Source: Toxoplasma gondii ME49
Taxonomy: Eukaryota > Apicomplexa > Conoidasida > Eucoccidiorida > Sarcocystidae
Assembly: GCF_000006565.2 (NCBI RefSeq)
Contig: NC_031479.1
Location: forward strand, 5,296,289 to 5,360,288
DNA length: 64,000 bases
Direction: 5' to 3'
Position numbers and translations under genes: made by a program. The stretch's first letter is position 1; each line of letters begins with the position of its first letter. Shown here in pieces: positions 48,821-61,107 of this stretch. The notes beneath the pieces were generated by a model. That model was given only the letters and a program-made list of their open reading frames with translations, was not told the DNA's origin and searched no databases.

Positions 48821-51013
48821 ATGGCAGGCTTCTCCTTGAGTCTGAAGAAGGCCTCAGCGCCGCCTAATGCAGCCTCTTCTGCCTCGTCTGGATCGTCGGG
48901 GTCTTCTTTCGCTGCTCCTGCTGCCTCAGCTTCTTCGGTGTCTGCGCTTTTCCAGGCTTCTCTGGATGCGGAGGAGGAGGAGGCGAAGGCGGCTGAGAAA
49001 AAGGGCGTCATGCAGTCTGTGCGTCTCGCCTCAGGACCGGACAGAAGGCACCAAGTCCAGCAACAGAAGGCCCTCGCTGAAGACTCCACGGTCTTCGCCT
49101 ACGACGAGGTTTTCGAAAGGGTGAGCTCCGCCGTCACGAAGGAACGCGCGAAGAAGACGCCGAGAATCTACCTTGGATACAAGACAGGGCTGGAAGAGCT
49201 GCGCGACGCCGAACAGGGACAAACCGAGCCGCTCTCCAACGATGGCCACAGTGCAGGTACACCACGCGAACCGCATGCGAAGAAGGAAAGGGAGGGGGAG
49301 ACAGGAAGGGAGACACAGTAGAGGAACGAGAGGAGAGAAAAGCAAAGAAAGAGAGGTGCGGAAAGAGAAGGAGAAAAGAAGGGAGAGAGAGAAGGCAGAA
49401 GGGGAAAGAAGGACGTTGAACGAGAGAGAGAGAGACGCGGAGAGAACTTGCGGGATCTAATGTAGGGGGTTGAGGTTTTCTTCTGCACTGGACTTCTCTT
49501 GAGACGTTCTTCTTTCAAAGGCGATCTGCCAGAGTCGTTACTTCAAGCGGATATGCGCCTGTCTCTTCCACAAGGACGACTAGTGTCTCTTTTTTCCGAC
49601 CTAAGTGTCTCTGCCCCTCCTGACATGTGGGCCCCTGTCGTTGGATCGAAATGTCTCCTATCCCTGGGTTGCGTGTCTCCGCTGATGGAGCTCAGTGTTC
49701 TCTTTTTCCTCGTCACACTGTCTCCTTTTCTGTTGGTCCACGCGCGCCACCTTGTCGCGAGCTCTGTGCCAGTTTTTCGTCATTTGTGTGTCTGATGTTT
49801 TGGACCCGAGTGTGTTCGTTTGCTGAGAGCTGTCGCCTCGTGATGTCAGATTTTCTGTTTCCACCTCAGCGTCTGCTTCTTCCCCTCTGTGCGTGTCTCC
49901 TTTCCTTGTCTGAGCGCATCAGTTCTCGAATTTTCTCGTTTGCCCGACTTCGCTGTGGGTTTGCGTTCAGGCTGCGAAGGCGACGAGGCAGAGGCGCTTC
50001 CGGAGCCGGAAGCAGGCCTCTCTCCAACTCGCACGCGTCCGTCTGGAGACAAGTCGTTCGCCACTTACGGAGCGAATCTGAACTGTGGGTTGAATCTGGC
50101 AAGCCAGAGAGGAGTCGAAGGAGCGCTTTCAGCGCGAGAAAGGCGCGAGAAGGCGAGTGGCTTGGGAGAGGAAAGGGAAACTCCGAGTCTGCCTGCCTCG
50201 CGCTTCATCTCCAAGTTGGTTGTGAGTGCCCGGAGGCGCGCCCTGGAGCGTGAAATCGCAGAAGAGCGGCAGCTACAAAAGGAGCGAGCGGGGGACAAGA
50301 ACGACGAAGTTTTCGTCACTTCTGCATACAAGCAGCGACTGGAAGAGCGGCGCCTTCTGGCTCTCGAACTCGAAGAGCAGGAGCGGCGAGACCGGGAGAA
50401 TGCTCCCGATAAACAGAGCGACTTGTCCTCTTTCCACGCCCACCTCCTGCGCTCGGGTCACGCCAGTCGGAGCGGCGGAGGCGAGCGAACTCCGAATATA
50501 GGCCGAGCCACACCCCCTCGCGGGAGAGGAAGCGAGGACGGAGTGGTGGCGCAGGGCGTCGGAGAGCATGTCAAGCAGGAGGTGAAGAGGGAGAGGACGG
50601 ATGACCGGGGAGACCCGGAAGGGCAGGGCCTCAGGGACGCTGCGGTGCGAGGAGTTTGTGTGGGCGAGACGGAGCCGGAGAGAGAAGCAGACCTCGGCGA
50701 GAAGAAGAGACGTCTTCTGCAGGGGTCGGCGGCGACAGAGGAGGAAACCAGCAGTGGAAGCAGAGGACGCGGGATGGAGGAGACGGCGGGCGGAGGCCCA
50801 GAGCGGAGAGAGGGGCAAGACGGCTCAAGAGCTGCGGAGACAGAAGAGGACGAAAAACAGAGTAGAGCGCGCCTGGAGGACCTGCTGCAACAGAAGAAAA
50901 GAGAAAAGCAACGCAAACTCGAGCAGGCAGCCGCGCCTCTAGGCGAGGACAAGCTCTCGGAAGCGAAACGCCGATACCTTGAAAGAAAGCGGAAAGCAGC
51001 CGGTGGGGGCTGA
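48821..51013 (+). CDS. NSRP1-like (DUF2040) nuclear-speckle splicing regulator
   Basis: Two exons, 48821-49256 and 49971-51013, join in phase to 492 residues. The ATG has a CACCATGG context and begins where similarity to the family starts. Family signatures: QQQKALAEDSTVFAYDEVFE (80-99; human NSRP1 has KALAEDATVYEYDSIYDE), DEVFVTSAYKQRLEE (257-271; human EAFVTSAYKKKLQE), KQSDLSSFHAHLL (293-305; human KDLSGFYRHLL), and a closing KRRYLERKRKA. Residues 225-290 are strongly charged and probably coiled coil. Human NSRP1 (CCDC55) is an RNA-binding nuclear-speckle protein that affects alternative splice-site choice; a role in splicing here is inferred from the family. The tail from about 310 to 470 is Arg/Glu/Gly-rich and unconserved. 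The single 714-bp intron separates the two conserved blocks. Confidence 0.88.
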
Positions 51014-51456
51014 GCGTTTGGCGACTGGCTTCAGTGATGGGGTGTCTACATCCCCTAGTGCCTACATTAGATTGCTTTTAAGGCTCTGAATCTTCTCGTG
51101 TTCTTTGCCCAGACACACACTCAAAATTTTCTACATCCCGCGCATCGCACCACGTACGGCCTGACCTCGTACGCCTCCAGCCATTGTACCTATGCAGTCT
51201 ACTACAGTGTGGCGGAACAAAGTAGGCAGCGAAACGCGCTTTCCTTGCGTGAATCACGCACCCTTTCCCAACCGAGCAGATTCGAGTGCTCACGTTTCCC
51301 CTAGGCCCCCGCATTGTCTCTCGCGCAAAACGAGTGTGAGCTCGTCTCCTCTTCTCCAGTCAGAATTGTGGCGGAAGAAGTCTCGAGAAGAAAAGGCAAT
51401 TGGCTGTCATCTAGAGCAGTGTAGACATCGCTAATGGAAACAGGAGAACACCAGTG
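51014..51456. other. intergenic, NSRP1-like 3' flank
   Basis: Short spacer holding the presumed 3' UTR of the NSRP1-like gene and the downstream side of the minus-strand tRNA-Arg. Nothing else recognised. Confidence 0.5.
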
Positions 51457-51529
51457 CACACCAGGTGGGACTCGAACCCACAACCTTAGCCTTAGGAGGG
51501 CTACGCGCTATCCATTGCGCCACTGGTGC
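51457..51529 (-). tRNA. tRNA-Arg (CCT)
   Basis: A 73-nt cloverleaf on the minus strand. The acceptor GCACCAG (51529-51523) pairs with CTGGTGT (51464-51458), with a G-U at pair 1-72 and discriminator G. Anticodon stem TAGCC/GGCTA encloses loop CTCCTAA with anticodon CCT at 51496-51494. The T arm TGTGGGTTCGAGTCCCAC contains the B box. It follows the eukaryotic tRNA-Arg(CCT) pattern (GTGGC..AATGGATA). No intron. No T4 run lies within 50 bases downstream; the first is at 51394-51391. Confidence 0.94.
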
Positions 51530-54500
51530 TGCGCCGCACGTCTGCACCTTGCGGTTATGCGTTGCCGGGTTTGCTCCCTTTGTTTCTCATTTTCATGAAT
51601 GGTACGTGAGCTCTCAATGAAGTGGGTGCTGTTTCGGTGGCAACTGGCCAATCGTTTCGCGTCGCTCAAGATGTTCTGGAGCATCAATCCGGAAGCTCTC
51701 GGGAGCCGTGCCTCCGTTACCGAGCCCGGTGAACGGGGAAAGTGATCTTTGGCACTTCGGGGTCCTCGCAACTGGATCCTGTGGTCTCGCGGTCCGTCTC
51801 GTTCAGTGCTAGAATGCTGACGTAGTCTCGTTTTCTCGCGACTGAGTAAGTTCGCGCAATGCATTTTGCAACTGGTGCGTTCATCCCGTTACGGTCACGC
51901 CCAATCGAACGGTTCCACAGCGTGGTGGCCAGTATCGAGCGTTTCCCGGTGGGATGTTATGAGACTCGTTCTCTTCGGGTTTTCCGATATCTCGGATGTC
52001 TGCGAACAGTACGGTGGTTATCCGAACCACTTTTCTTGTGACGAGCTAATGTGAACAGACCAGCCCGTGAGACGGTTGAGCTTCTAGTTAGCATGGTAAG
52101 CACTCCGTGAGCGGATGACTCTCGACCAGGACTTGGGATTTTGAAAATCGCAACCCTCATAGGTGTTGTTTCACGGCATTCTCCCTCACTTGGCCGGTTT
52201 GTGCGGAAGTGATAAAGCCAGAAGCGAACTCTAGATACCCCGTCAGGCAATACAGTCCGTAGGATGCCGCTCAGTAACGGTGACCTCGTCACAGGTAGCG
52301 GCGTGCCAGCGTATGTGAACTACAGCGTTTTCTTTCGCCTTAGAAGACGCTACAGTCATCTTCGACGTTTGCCTTCCTAGATGTAGGATGGAGGAACCTT
52401 GCGCGCACACAGGGCCCCTGTACACAAATCTGTAAGGAATGAGACGTGAAACCATCAGATCCATGTACAAAAGGATGACACTGTTATGCGGCCGAAGACC
52501 TTTACGCTTTTCCCTCCCTTGTCCGCGCTTATGCTTCTTCATGGGCATTCTGCCATCACGTATTAACCGTTCGAAAAGCGTCGATCAGGATTCTTGAACT
52601 ATGCCACCATAGAGTGCGTAGAGGTCGACTGATCGTACACCGGTAAGTCCTTATGAGCGCCTTGCCCCGCCTTCCTGTATGTCACTACCTCTGGCGGTAA
52701 CAACTGCCGTTCAATTGTCATCCATATAGTGCCACGATTAGTTCGGAATATATGACGAAACTAGTTCCGTATTTCAATGTGGAAGGACGGTCGCCCAAAA
52801 TATCCTCACTTCTTTGGTTTGGCTTGCTGACGAGTTACTCGCCGCGAATTCCCGTCCTGTTACAGTAATTCGAGTCTCTGCCGTGGCTGCCCATCTTGAA
52901 ACATGCGAAAACTTCTTTTGAATGGTGTATTTTGCTTGAGAGTGCCCAAATGGGGACAGCGACGAAGGGCGTTCGTTTGTGGATTTTTGTCTGCAACGAG
53001 CTTAACGTCGCAAGCCTCTTCCTAGTGAGTGCTGCGTGGATGTGGTACAGTAGTGTATGATTAGGTAGTGGAACAAGAGGAGCGTCTGTTGCACAAAGCG
53101 GAACCTCAAACCGACACCCGTCGTTCGAAGCTACCTCGGCACCGCAGAACCCCGGTCAGTCTCTGATTATGGACGGACCGCACCTGCGGCCACCGGACCA
53201 ACGAGTGGTTACACGCGGTTTCGCACCACTGTACCACGCTTGTCTATCTCTCCCCCGTTTGTTATGACGCGACCTGTGAAGGACTCTAGCGAGCGAAGTG
53301 CGTGATATGATCACCTCTTTCTGGTAATAATTCTGCCCTTCAAATGGGTTTGCTGTCAGGCGTGGTGGACCTTCTGCATGAACCAGTGGCGGCGCTGCAT
53401 TGCCGCAGACGAGAAGCCATCGCAGCCTGCTCTTCTTCCTATGTCTTCGCAGTTCAGTCGCCCCAGTGACTGTGGGGGGCAAAACAGAGTGAGGAAAGTG
53501 AGTTTGCATTCGATGAAACGTGTACTATCCCTCTAGGAGCGTTGGCAGTCGCGATACTGTTCGTTCTGTTGTGTACTGATACTTTCACTCAAGGGGAACT
53601 CGGTTGTCACCGGGGGCGTGGGTCGATTATACCCGCGCATACTGCGCGATGTCCTCCCGGCAGGGATAGGACAGGGGTTTGCGTACCTCACGCGAAACCT
53701 CACGTCTCCATAGAAACGGTGGAGCGTGCGGGCCACTTTCAGTCGTGGCGCTGGCGCTTCATGAAACGGCGAAGGGTACAAACCTCTCCTGCGTGTCGGG
53801 GCTCTTACCGACTCACACCAAGAAACCCTCTGAGGCTTCCGGGAAAGAAGAACGCACCAGGGCAGTGATTGAACCCTGCTTCAACCCCACGGTCGACAGC
53901 GTCGCCGGGTGACACTATTGCTGCACGGTGTGGTGTTTGACGCTAAGGTTCGTGGTACGGAGTTGTGGTACCGGCAGACTTGCTCTTTCGACGGGACCGG
54001 TGTCGGAGAGACATGGGCAAGTGACACAAGACCAACTCGATAAAACGGAGCCGTTTACCTCCTTTTCGTGGTGTTTAGTGTCAACTGAGTCATTCAGTGG
54101 TCCTTGTGCCAAGTTCGTCGTGTCTATCCCGGATTTTGCGTGAAGGCCCCGTCCCCCCCGGGAATTTGTAGCAGAGAACTGTGTCTCCTGCGAATGCTGA
54201 GTTACGTCCGGCAGACGCGGCGTAAGGAGGCGCTTGATAACTCAGCCACCGTAGCCACAAAGAGAGAGAGTACCTCCACTGAGTCCTGTTGATTGTCCTG
54301 CTCGTGTCCAGTTTCGAGAAGTGAACTTCACGAGATTGATGGAGGAACGCGTGAGGAGTTGACCGGTTGAAAAACGATGCAACTTCGCGTTTTTTCCAGC
54401 TGTACTACGGTACGGCAACGGTGGTGAAGATATACACAGTTTGGACTGGGAGACGTGGTGTCTTTCTGCCACCCTCAGCATACGGGTTCGCGGTGATCGG

Positions 54501-56070
54501 AGGCCGTGGGCGCCCTCGCTGGCGGGCGTATGTGGCAGGAGATATTGAGAGAGTCTGAGTTGTGATTTTTCCGAGTCCCTGGAAGGTCGTACGGCTGGTT
54601 CCGTTGCAGCTCAGTGTTGGTAGAAACCCACAAGTTCGCATGGAGACCACGCCCCTTCCGCCTCTGTTCTTCACCTGCGAGTTACGTGTCGCTTCATAGG
54701 AATCCCCAAGTGCAAGTATACAGCTCGTGCTCATCAGCATCCTCATAATCGAGGCATTGTCCCTGTCCGCCTTCGGCCTTGCACTTTGTGCTGCTCTTCT
54801 TGGGCGTGACGGTCGCCTCCGACGTGGGCGGTTCTGGCTACAGCAGCTTCGAAGCAGCCAGTTGCTTGGTGCCGGACGGCCCTAGAAACCTCGTTTTTTT
54901 GGCTACCTCTCTCCAGCGCTTTGGAGTTCTGTGTCAAGGCGCTGATTGCCCACCAAGTGTTGCAAGTGTAGTGGTGGCAAGAACAGACACAGAAGGAAGA
55001 CGCCAGCAGCACCAACCCGCGCGCCGTTGAGCATCCGTGTGCGTCTCGCCGAGGTCGAATTAATGTATTTTTCACCGTAGTGACTTCCCTGGATCCTTCA
55101 TCGAGTGCATACTCCGCTTCTTCAGTTCTGTTTTTTGTGTCTATTTACGGACGGATTCTTCCCGAAGACGGGCTTGCCACGCTGTCTTTCTGGATGAAGG
55201 TGAATCGTGCACGGACAATACAGACAAGAATTGGACTCGCTTCGTGCCCTTTGTCTACAGAGCGTGCTTTTCCTCCGTTGTCCATTGTTTATTGTCGTGG
55301 AACTTGGTGCCAGTATTCGCACTCCGTGCCAGTGAAAGAAAAGAATCTTGCGGCTCGGTGACCGCACTTTGCACACCGTGGGACTTGTACCGGCGGCGGG
55401 CGTCTCTTCAAGCGAGGGCCCGTTCGGTGTTACGTAGGGCGAGAGACAGAGACGCGGGAAGAGAGACAGGGTGCAGCTCATTTTCTTTCACGTCTTCCGT
55501 TTCCTTTGCTTCTTTTTCAGCCTCATCTCCTGTAGCGAGAGCCGAAGAACGGAGGAGGGATGGCGCCTTCTGGGCGCAATTTCTCTGTTTTGCTTCGGGC
55601 CTTGCTGGTGTGGATGTAGTAGACAGATGTGATTTCCGCACGCATACGTCTGTATTGTTCTTTTTTATGGACACATTTCGCGGTTGGAACTATACTTGAG
55701 ACGAGGCTTTCTGGGACAGTTCCTTCGTCCCGGCTTTCCGTCGTTAGGTCGTACCTCGTCCGCTTGATTCCTGCCGCCCTCGAAGCGCTCCGTCGCACAC
55801 GCAGGGGAAAGACAGAGACAGGGATCCGTGCTCGCAAACATTCGTTTTGTCGTTGAGGCGGAGGTGATTTCTGTCTTGGATCGAATCGCCTTAGACGTTT
55901 TCTTACACAATTCGTTCAAGGCGTGAGGAAAATCTCGAGAGCCTTGTGTCGACCGCGTGCACGGCGCCCCTCAAACGTCGCCGTGTGCCTCAAAATCGCG
56001 TGTCGTCGGTTGGTAGCGTGGAAAGGACACGAGAGATGTGTTTCGCGAGGAACTTCCTAGAGCTTTTTGT

Positions 56071-56080
56071 TATATAAAGG
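56071..56080 (+). promoter_or_regulatory. TATA-like element TATATAAAGG
   Basis: Same decamer as at 24338-24347, about 850 bp before the CCCH gene ATG. It could serve a long leader or be unrelated. Confidence 0.25.
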
Positions 56081-56347
56081 CCGACATGCCGAGAAGTTCG
56101 CCGCGATCCAATCGACACAGCAAGCAAAATCCAACAGCCGGTGCTGCGGAGAGAAGGTCGAATCCTGGGAAGAGGGGGTAGCGATCTCGCCCCGCGACTG
56201 TGCAGTCGTTCCCGTCTCCTATGAGTGTCTTCCAGAGTGTTTCCGGAAGCTCTTGTGTTGTTGTGGGACAAGGAAACGGAAGGTCACCGTCTCTTGTGGG
56301 CAGCGTAGCTCGAAATTGGCGGATCGAGGAAGCGCCTCCCAAACCTC

Positions 56348-56457
56348 GTGAGAAGCGCAATTTTGTGAGAAGCGCGGTTTCGTGAGAAGCGCAATTTTGT
56401 GAGAAACGCGGTTTCGTGAGAAGCGCAATTTTGTGAGAAGCGCAATTTTGTGAGAGA
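56348..56457. repeat. 17-bp tandem repeat, six units plus partial
   Basis: Six contiguous 17-bp units begin GTGAGAAGCGC and end in either AATTTT (type A) or GGTTTC (type B), in the order A-B-A-B-A-A. One B unit has GAGAAACGC. A partial unit, GTGAGAGA, follows. The unit length is not a multiple of three, so it is not a protein repeat. Confidence 0.95.
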
Positions 56458-56917
56458 TCGCCTTTAGACTAGCAGGATTCGCCGAGCGTTTGTGCGCGTC
56501 GTGAACCGTAGCAAGGCTTGTCAGTGCTTTCATAGAGAAAGTGGACCCACAGTGTCCGCCAGCGTCTCTGTGCCGTGTGGTCGCGTCCTCCTTCGCCGTT
56601 CTTGTTTTCCGTTCTTGAGCGCTGTCGACCTCAGCGGCAACCCTCGTGTGTAGGGAGACACGTGTGCAGGTCCCGAGATGTGTGTGTAGCGCCGTGCCTG
56701 TGTGCCTTTTTGTCGTTTTCGTTCGCAGTGTGTAGCAGTTGCTTGATTCTCGTCGTGTGTTTGTGTGTGGCTGCCTCACCAATTTGCTCATTTCGTGTGT
56801 CTAATCCATTCGTTCGCCTTTGCCCGCCGCCGAACGGTGCTAACTCCCGGGCCGTAATAGAAAGCGAGGCGCCGCTCCCCCGATCTTTGCACTCCAGTTG
56901 CCGCATAGGAGCACGCG

Positions 56918-59900
56918 ATGCCGCCTGGAACGAAGGCGGGTGGGTTGGGGCCGCCGCGTCGGGTGAATGGAGATTTTGACGAGCACCTGACCGGGGACCA
57001 CGACGCCGAGAAAGAAGAACGGAGTCGGTACCCCTCGCCGTCCTCTGTCCAAGCGAGTGAGCTGTTCTCGGGTGACGCGGGCTCGTGGACGCCGCACCCG
57101 TTCCTCTCGCCCGCTGTATCCACCAACGCAGAGCCTGCCTCGCCGCGGTGGACAGCGACGCTTAGTGCAGGTCCGGGCTCGCACCCCGACTCCTTCTCCC
57201 CAGATCTCGTGAGTGCGCGAAGCTTCTCGGTGCTCGCCCAGAAGGACGAGGAAGTGCCACTTGCGGCTCCTGAGGCCGAGACTGCGACCCTCACAGGCCT
57301 ACTTCCCTCTCTCCTCTTGGAGTCGGGCTTTGCCCATGAACAGGAACATGGCCAGCCCCGTCAGAGGCGCGAGAACCGCGCTGCTGTTGAATTGGGCGAG
57401 GGGACTGTGGAGACTGTGGTTGTGCCGCGCCACGACGCGTGGGTGTTTGCCGGAGAGAACGAAGGGGGCGCTCCCCGTCTCGCCGACCCAGGCAAGGACG
57501 GCCCCGCAGAAGAGTTCGATGGCGGTGCATCGCCTGCTTGCGTGGAGTGTGTATGCGATGCGGTACCTGTGCCTTTGAGAAGCGAACAGACAGCCCCAGA
57601 GGAGACGAAAGCTGAAAATGAACCCCCCCACACCTACGGCGGGGTTTACAGGAAAGGCCTCACCAGGCGGAGAGGTGCGCGGCACAGGTCGCTCTCGAGA
57701 CAGTGGAACGGCGAGACACGAGGCTCGGCTGGGGGCCGACCCCCGCGAGACAGTGGGAGTCCGCCGTCTGTCGACGCGAGGAAGCAGGAGAGACCCTCTG
57801 AAGACGGGACAGCACTTCCCCTCAACGACCTCTTGCGACTCCTTGCAATCACAGGCCCGCCAGGACTTCAGCCCCACCAGAGAGGACCCGAGACCGACGC
57901 AAAGCAGCCTCAGACAGTTGCCTCTGGACAGCCAAGTACTTTGGCAGACCTCGCTTCGTTCTCGACTTTCCTTGAAAGTCTCCTCACTTCGACACCACGC
58001 TCCCTGGACGTAGGATCCACCGCGCGACCTGGGGGGACTGCTGGCACGACACCCGTCCAGGGCGACGGCGCGCGCCGACAAGGCAATGCCGACGGTGTCT
58101 CTGGAGAGAAAGACAACCAGAACAAGATCTCCAGAGAATTGGCAATCCAACCGGAAACTGAGCGAAGTCTTGCCCCACCAAGGGACCCGGACGCTGGTCA
58201 CCAGCCGCCCTTGGGAGCCGACGCGCGCCCCCGAAAAGGCAGAGATGCAGATCTTGATGCTGTCTACAAGGTGAGAAGACATTTCGACTTGTCGGCAAGG
58301 AGAACGGCAGCTGAATGGCTGAAGCAGCGTGGGCGGTGTGGTTTTGTGTCAGTCTTCGATATGCCGGAAATCGAATCGATCTGCAGACAGTTGGCGTGTT
58401 CGTGAGACGCCCTCCCTTGCTGTATTGGAGGGGTTAGGGTTTAAGATCGGGGGTCGCAGAGTGTGGGTGTAAGGGGGAAGGGGCGAGAACGGGTATACAA
58501 AAGACAGAGACGCGACTCTTGCCATGTGTAACTCCTTATCCCGACCAGTTTGTAAATGAGATAGTTTCTGATTGTCTTTTTCGTGTCGTGTATCCTCTTT
58601 CAATTCAGACGAAGATATGCCCTTTCGTGAAAAGTGGTCGGGTGTGTCCAAAGGCTCTTGGCTGCACGTTCGCTCACGCGTCCGCCGAGCTTCGCACCCC
58701 TCCTGATTCTCGTGTGACGAACGCGTACCGTTGCGACCAAGTAAGCAGGCGAAAGTGCTGCGGATGCTTCTTCAGCGGTCTCTCAGCGTCGATGTCTCCC
58801 ACATGGTTCGTTTTAATCTATTGTGTTCGCGGTTTCGCTTGTCATGTGTCTGCTCGTAGCGGAGACTTTGAAGTCTTCTGCATCTGTTCCGAATCGATGG
58901 CCGTGGTATGTGTCCGGACTTGTCTGAGCGTGTTCATCCACGAAGGTACCTTGTGTTTCTTTGCTTCCTCCACTGTGTAGCGAGGTGGCGGTCGAGGCGA
59001 TCGTTACAAGTTTGCTCCTAAATCGCGCAAACTGTCGGCGTCACCAGAAGTTTCCGTGAGCGGCGGCCGGCAGTCGCCGACTGCGAAGACCTCTTGCTTC
59101 GCCCCGAAAGAAACGAGGTTCTCGTCCCAGGAAGGCGAATGCGTCGACGGGGGAGTCATTGGAACCTGCGCTGGATCAGAGCCAGCCGCCGAGGAAGAGT
59201 AAGAGCAGACACCTGCCGGTGAAAGCTGTTCCGCATTACAGAGAGCTCAGGGAGCCTTGGGAAAGGTGAACATAAATAGAAACGAAGAGGCCCAGGTGCC
59301 TTTTTTCCGGCGACAAAACACACTCCTTGAGTTGTCGCGTGCGCCCAAGCAAGCATGCAAGCACATGTGAACGAGAAAACAGGAAATGTGTTCAGGGGTT
59401 ACTGTCTGTTTGTGTTGGACATGCAGGGTCTTCCGTCATCTGGATGGATTCTTTTCTGCGCTGTCTAGCCACTGCGGTGGATCGACGCCGCTTCTTACAG
59501 AAGACGAAAACGGCGCTGTGTCGGGACTCTCTCTGTGTCGGCTTTACGGGTCCTCGCCCTCCTCATCAGGCAATCTGAGCTTGTCAGTCGCCTCCTCGGC
59601 GTTGTCGAGGACTGTGGTCAGCGGGTCGAGTCTGGATTCTGCACCTCCAGGCAGCGGGTCATCCTTCGGCGTCTTCCCGGCGTTGGAAGCTCTAGGTCCC
59701 CTTTCCGACGCTCAAGCATTTCCAGAGGGTGAAGACGGCCATTCGCCGCTCTCGACGTTCTCGGTTTTGCCGGCTCATCTCCGTGGGTCGTCGGACGCCA
59801 CAGCCGACTACGAAGACTTCCTGTGTCACTCGCACGCGCCTCCCTCGCCAGGATTCGAGGCCCACCACAATTCTGCCGGCCCATCGCTGTACCCTTCGCC

Positions 59901-61107
59901 ATCCCTCGCGGTCGCGCCCGTTGTCCTCGACACCCACACCCGAGGGCCTCTCCAGAGTCGCGGCACTTTTCCCGGTGGAGCATGCATGCATACGGGTCTT
60001 CTGAAAAGAAAGGGGACTTGCTACGCGAATGCTGGGGTCAGGAAAGGGCTGGGAGCTCGTGATGAGAGCGCCGCGGTGCTATCTCCGGATGTGGGGGCGA
60101 ATCGCGGGGACCGGTCTGCGGCAATGGCGAGTCAGGGCCTGCAGAAGTTCAGCCTCGCGAGGTCTTCTACCACAACTTCCATCGCATCCGATGGCGCGCT
60201 TCCGACGCCGGTGACGGCTAGCAAGACACGCCGAGGGAAGCGCGGCGGCCGGAGGAAGCGGGGCGGTCGGGGCGCGAACGCAAGACGCGCGAATCCAGGG
60301 CGTGGCTGGCCGTTGAACGGCTCAGAAAAGGGCCAGCTGGGAGGACGCCTGCCCGCTGATGACAGCGCCTGGGCTCACGTGTTGGCAGAGGCTCTCGCAT
60401 CCGGGGCAGTGCTGCCAGAGAGCCTCGCCAGCGCCCTGGTGGCGATGTATGGGACAGGTGACGCGTCGGAGTCGCTCGATGGGCTGGCAGACCCAGGGTT
60501 CAGGAGGCGCCAGGTGTGCGACACAGAGGAGCGACTGCATGCGGTAGATGACGTTGACGGTTGGGGACAGTATGCGCCTCTGTGGCTGCGGCCGGAATTC
60601 GGGGTGAGTGGAATGAATGCACAGGCCCATGAAGATGTCGACCTTGCTTCCTCACTTCACGAAGTCGTCCAAGGGTCACGCGTTCGGTCGAGCGACGAAG
60701 GCCCCTTGGGAAATGCGGGAGGAGCGCGGGGCCGAGATGAGGACCTTAGAGGCCAAAGCCAGAAGCCGGAGAGCGCCATCGCGGCCGTGTCGAGCTGGGT
60801 CCCCCTCGGAGGGGTGGTAGCGCGGGAGACAGTGTGGCCAGACGCCTCGCCCAGTCTCATAGCGCGCAGCGGTGGAAAGGGTGCTCCGGGTTTCACTGAG
60901 GATTCGACTGCGAGTTGGCTCGACAAAGAAGGGACCGAAGACGTCCAGGAGGCATGCGTTTCCAATGAGAAGGCGTGCGCCCGCCTTCTCCTGCTGCAGT
61001 GTCTGCAAGAAGTCGTCAGCCGCCTGCCCGCTCTCAACAGCGACGAGCTGAGATGTCTGACCAGCCTACTAAAGCTCCAAAAAACTCGGGAAACCTTCTG
61101 CAAGTAG
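56918..61107 (+). CDS. CCCH-type zinc-finger protein
   Basis: Exons 56918-58270, 58609-58740, 58981-59198 and 59427-61107 join in phase to 1,127 residues. The start is the first ATG of the open frame, which lacks introns for 451 codons. Exon 2 completes a single CCCH finger at residues 455-474 with spacing C-x8-C-x5-C-x3-H (CPFVKSGRV, CPKALG, CTFAH), preceded by YKTKI and followed by SAELR, as in RNA-binding CCCH proteins. Exon 3 begins RGGGRGDRYK. Exon 4 carries an Arg/Gly/Lys block at about residues 830-860 and ends in a Leu-rich segment, LPALNSDELRCLTSLLKLQ. Everything else is low complexity. The likely role is mRNA binding or post-transcriptional control; target and location cannot be read. 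The short exon 3 depends on the GTAAGA donor at 59199, the only choice that keeps both phases. Confidence 0.83.

Larger units (their letters stand above)
51530..56917. other. 5.4-kb region with no recognised gene
   Basis: Long spacer before the CCCH gene. Open frames are all 190 codons or less on both strands, without motifs or phase-matched splice partners. Base composition is even, without the CT-rich tracts seen around neighbouring genes. The last kilobase contains a TATA-like decamer, a 17-bp tandem repeat and probably the CCCH gene leader. I saw no transposase, reverse transcriptase, LTR or rRNA sequence. Confidence 0.45.

Noticed and set aside
49499..49795. 98-codon frame in the NSRP1-like intron
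   Set aside because: Lies wholly between a good donor (49257) and acceptor (49970) whose phases match.
56348..56457. CRISPR array
   Set aside because: Contiguous 17-bp units with no spacers, in a eukaryotic genome.
56219..56791. 190-codon minus frame with repeated SHKIALLTK-like peptide
   Set aside because: The peptide repetition only reflects the 17-bp tandem repeat read through shifting frames.
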